A DNA stretch of 7,345 bases, taken from NCBI GenBank assembly GCA_023441105.1, contig JAEZQX010000383.1:1-7345 (forward strand), read 5' to 3'. The position numbers were made by a program, and so were the translations under genes. Below are positions 5,897 through 7,345 of the stretch, piece after piece (the stretch's first letter is position 1; each line of letters begins with the position of its first letter). The notes under the pieces are model-generated. The model ran no database searches. It was not told the DNA's origin and saw only the letters and a program-made list of their open reading frames with translations. The DNA comes from Pseudomonadota bacterium. GTDB lineage: Bacteria; Pseudomonadota; Gammaproteobacteria; Burkholderiales; Burkholderiaceae.

Positions 5897-5902
5897 CATA
5901 AT
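5897..5902 (+). promoter_or_regulatory. -10-like box upstream of the FAH-family gene
   Basis: CATAAT matches TATAAT at 5 of 6 positions and is one of few AT-rich hexamers in the region. It would start transcription near 5909. The nearest -35-like TTGAAG (5882-5887) is only 9 bp upstream, too close for normal sigma70 spacing, so this is a weak candidate. Confidence 0.25.
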
Positions 5903-5920
5903 CCGGCGCATCGACGGTCC

Positions 5921-6832
5921 ATGGCGAGCCGACCAGTGAAGCTGATCTCATTCGAACGCAGCAATGGCGAGCACGGCTTCGGTGTCCTGGCCGGCGACGG
6001 CCGCGGCGTCATCGACCTGGGTGCGCGTCTCGGCGCCGGCGTCGCCGACCTGCGGCAGCTTCTGGCCGGCGGGCGGCTGGACCGGGCGCGCGAGCTGGCG
6101 GGGCAGGTTGCCGCGCGCGGACCGGGCGATGCGGCGGGCGACCTCTCCCTCGACGAATTGCGCTTCGACTGTCCCATCCGGCAGCCGGAGAAGATCCTGT
6201 GCATCGGCGTGAACTACGCCGAGCGCAACGAGGAATACCGCGACGGCACGGCCGCGCCTTCGTACCCCAGCGTCTTTCCACGCTTCGCGCGCTCGTTCGT
6301 CGGTCACGAACGCGCCATCCTCCGGCCGCCGGAATCGAGCCAACTGGACTATGAGGGCGAGATCGCGATCGTCATCGGCAAGGCGGGCCGGCGGATTCCG
6401 CGCGCCCAGGCGCTGTCGTATATCGCCGGCCTCACCTGCCTGAACGAGGGCACGATCCGCGACTGGGTACGCCACGGCAAGTTCAACGTGACCCAGGGCA
6501 AGAACTGGGACGGCAGCGGTGCGATCGGCCCCTGGCTGGTGACCGCCGACGAGATCGGGGACATGGCCGCGCTGACCGTCACCACCCGCGTCAACGGCGA
6601 GACCCGCCAGCACGACAGCACCGCGCGCCTGATGTTCCCGTTCGACGCGCTGATCAGCTACCTCTCCACCTGGACCACGCTGGTGCCGGGCGACGTCATC
6701 GCGACCGGCACGCCCACCGGTGCCGGTGCCCGCTTCGACCCGCCGCGCTACCTGGCTGCCGGCGACGTGGTGGAGGTCGAGGTCGGCGGCATCGGCGTCC
6801 TGCGCAATCGCGTGGAGGACGAGGCATGTTGA
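5921..6832 (+). CDS. fumarylacetoacetate hydrolase-family isomerase/decarboxylase (HpaG-like)
   Basis: This 303-aa FAH-superfamily enzyme has a small N-terminal domain (about 1-85) and the catalytic beta-roll domain (about 88-300). Key motifs are KILCIGVNYAERNEE (91-105) and DYEGEIAIVIGK (143-154), the latter supplying metal ligands Glu145 and Glu147. LNEGTIRDW (174-182) follows, then TQGKNWDGSGAIGPW (191-205) and VPGDVIATGTPTGAGARFDPP (255-275). The third metal ligand, normally Asp in NDVSARD, aligns with Glu176. Family members act on 2-hydroxyhepta-2,4-diene-1,7-dioate or 5-carboxymethyl-2-oxohex-3-ene-1,7-dioate, or hydrolyse acylpyruvates. The 7-nt overlap with an HpaH-like hydratase favours a meta-cleavage isomerase/decarboxylase. 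ATG 5921 is chosen. GTG 5936, giving the family-typical MKLISFE, is a real alternative, since neither start has a strong ribosome site. Confidence 0.88.
   Translation: MASRPVKLISFERSNGEHGFGVLAGDGRGVIDLGARLGAGVADLRQLLAGGRLDRARELAGQVAARGPGDAAGDLSLDELRFDCPIRQPEKILCIGVNYAERNEEYRDGTAAPSYPSVFPRFARSFVGHERAILRPPESSQLDYEGEIAIVIGKAGRRIPRAQALSYIAGLTCLNEGTIRDWVRHGKFNVTQGKNWDGSGAIGPWLVTADEIGDMAALTVTTRVNGETRQHDSTARLMFPFDALISYLSTWTTLVPGDVIATGTPTGAGARFDPPRYLAAGDVVEVEVGGIGVLRNRVEDEAC
6814..6819 (+). promoter_or_regulatory. ribosome binding site of the hydratase gene
   Basis: GGAGGA lies inside the last codons of the FAH-family gene, 6 nt before ATG 6826. It selects this start and indicates translational coupling of the two genes. 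Confidence 0.85.
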
Positions 6833-7345
6833 CTGCGGACCAGCGACGGGAAGCAGCGCGCCTGCTGCTGGCGGCGGAGCGCGACGTCGCGCCGGTCGAG
6901 CAGCTGGCGAAGACCTTTCCGGGCATGGATATCGACGACGCGTATGCGATCCAGCTCGAGGTGATCGGCGCGCGGCGGGCAGCCGGCGCGCGCCTCAAGG
7001 GCCACAAGATCGGGCTCACCTCGAAGGCGATGCAGGCGAGCGCCGGCATCGACGAACCGGATTTCGGGCACCTGCTCGACGACATGTTCTACGCCGACGG
7101 CGACACCCTGCCGGTGTCGCGGTTCATCGTTCCGCGCATCGAGGTCGAGCTCGCCTTCATCCTCGGCAAGCGCCTCGCCGGACCCGACGTCACCTTGTTC
7201 GACGTGCTCGCGGCGACCGACTACGTCACCCCCGCGCTCGAGCTGATCGACGGCCGCAGCCGCTATCCACGCACCATCGTCGACAACGTCGCCGACAATG
7301 CCGCTTGCGGCGCGGTCATCATCGGCGGCCCCCCGGGGGCGGCGC
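6826..7345 (+). CDS. hpaH: 2-oxohept-4-ene-1,7-dioate hydratase (HpaH/HpcG), truncated by window edge
   Basis: The first 173 codons of a vinylpyruvate-hydratase-family enzyme are present; full members are about 265 aa. The gene adds water to a 2-oxo-4-enoate dicarboxylate to give 4-hydroxy-2-oxoheptanedioate, the substrate of HpaI aldolase. Motifs are LKGHKIGLTSKAMQ (57-70), DFGHLLDDMF (79-88), PRIEVELAFILGKRL (103-117) and TPALELIDGR (135-144), followed by IVDNVADNAA (151-160). Metal ligands Glu106, Glu108 and Glu139 fall at the same numbers as I recall for E. coli HpcG. The start ATG overlaps the FAH-family stop (7-nt overlap). The final residues, GGPPGAA, depart from the usual charged continuation and may reflect mis-called bases (see findings). 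A catechol-route 2-oxopent-4-enoate hydratase is the main alternative. Confidence 0.88.
   Translation, partial: MLTADQRREAARLLLAAERDVAPVEQLAKTFPGMDIDDAYAIQLEVIGARRAAGARLKGHKIGLTSKAMQASAGIDEPDFGHLLDDMFYADGDTLPVSRFIVPRIEVELAFILGKRLAGPDVTLFDVLAATDYVTPALELIDGRSRYPRTIVDNVADNAACGAVIIGGPPGAA

Noticed and set aside
5718..5951. N-terminal extension of the amidotransferase frame
   Set aside because: It would place the catalytic Cys internally. Class II amidotransferases of this type need Cys at position 2, and the extension is Ala/Arg low complexity read through the heptamer repeats.

Overview
The window is very GC-rich, with strongly GC-biased third codon positions, compact Shine-Dalgarno-led genes and a largely catabolic gene content. 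This suits a proteobacterium, most likely a soil or freshwater Burkholderiales-like betaproteobacterium. No rRNA, tRNA, IS element, phage gene or CRISPR array is visible, so the lineage is inferred from protein flavour only. Both window edges are GC-homopolymeric and look like poor-quality contig ends.

Layout. (1) Positions 1-116 hold a G-homopolymer tract and possibly the last codons of a plus-strand gene. That frame ends at a CTAG shared with the stop of the next gene. (2) Positions 113-1812 (minus) are a two-gene unit. An atypical dihydrodipicolinate-synthase-family lyase/aldolase comes first, followed after 14 nt by a FadR-type (FCD) GntR regulator. (3) Positions 1813-2003 are a divergent control region with a palindrome, TTGAC-like repeats and a candidate promoter. 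(4) Positions 2004-3642 (plus) carry a Sad/YneI-type succinate-semialdehyde dehydrogenase and a small, highly charged, probably disordered protein. (5) Positions 3643-3752 are a convergent gap with GC-rich hairpins. (6) Positions 3753-5717 (minus) carry a YafJ-type class II glutamine amidotransferase followed by a low-specificity threonine aldolase. (7) Positions 5718-5920 are a second divergent control region, with a triplicated heptamer running into a perfect 11-bp hairpin. (8) Positions 5921 to the end (plus) carry a fumarylacetoacetate-hydrolase-family isomerase/decarboxylase. It overlaps by 7 nt a 2-oxohept-4-ene-1,7-dioate hydratase (HpaH/HpcG) that is cut by the window edge.

How the genes may work together. 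The isomerase and hydratase are consecutive steps of an aromatic meta-cleavage route of the homoprotocatechuate type. That route ends, after the HpaI aldolase step, in pyruvate plus succinate semialdehyde. The Sad-like dehydrogenase would oxidise the semialdehyde to succinate. This link is metabolic inference, because the two groups are separate transcription units about 2.5 kb apart. The FCD regulator probably controls the lyase/dehydrogenase divergon in response to a small carboxylate.

Nothing here is clearly a new multi-gene system. The points most worth a second look are the active-site-divergent DapA-family enzyme with its palindromic control region, the repeat/hairpin leader at 5747-5786, the small charged protein, and the evidence that both contig ends are mis-called.
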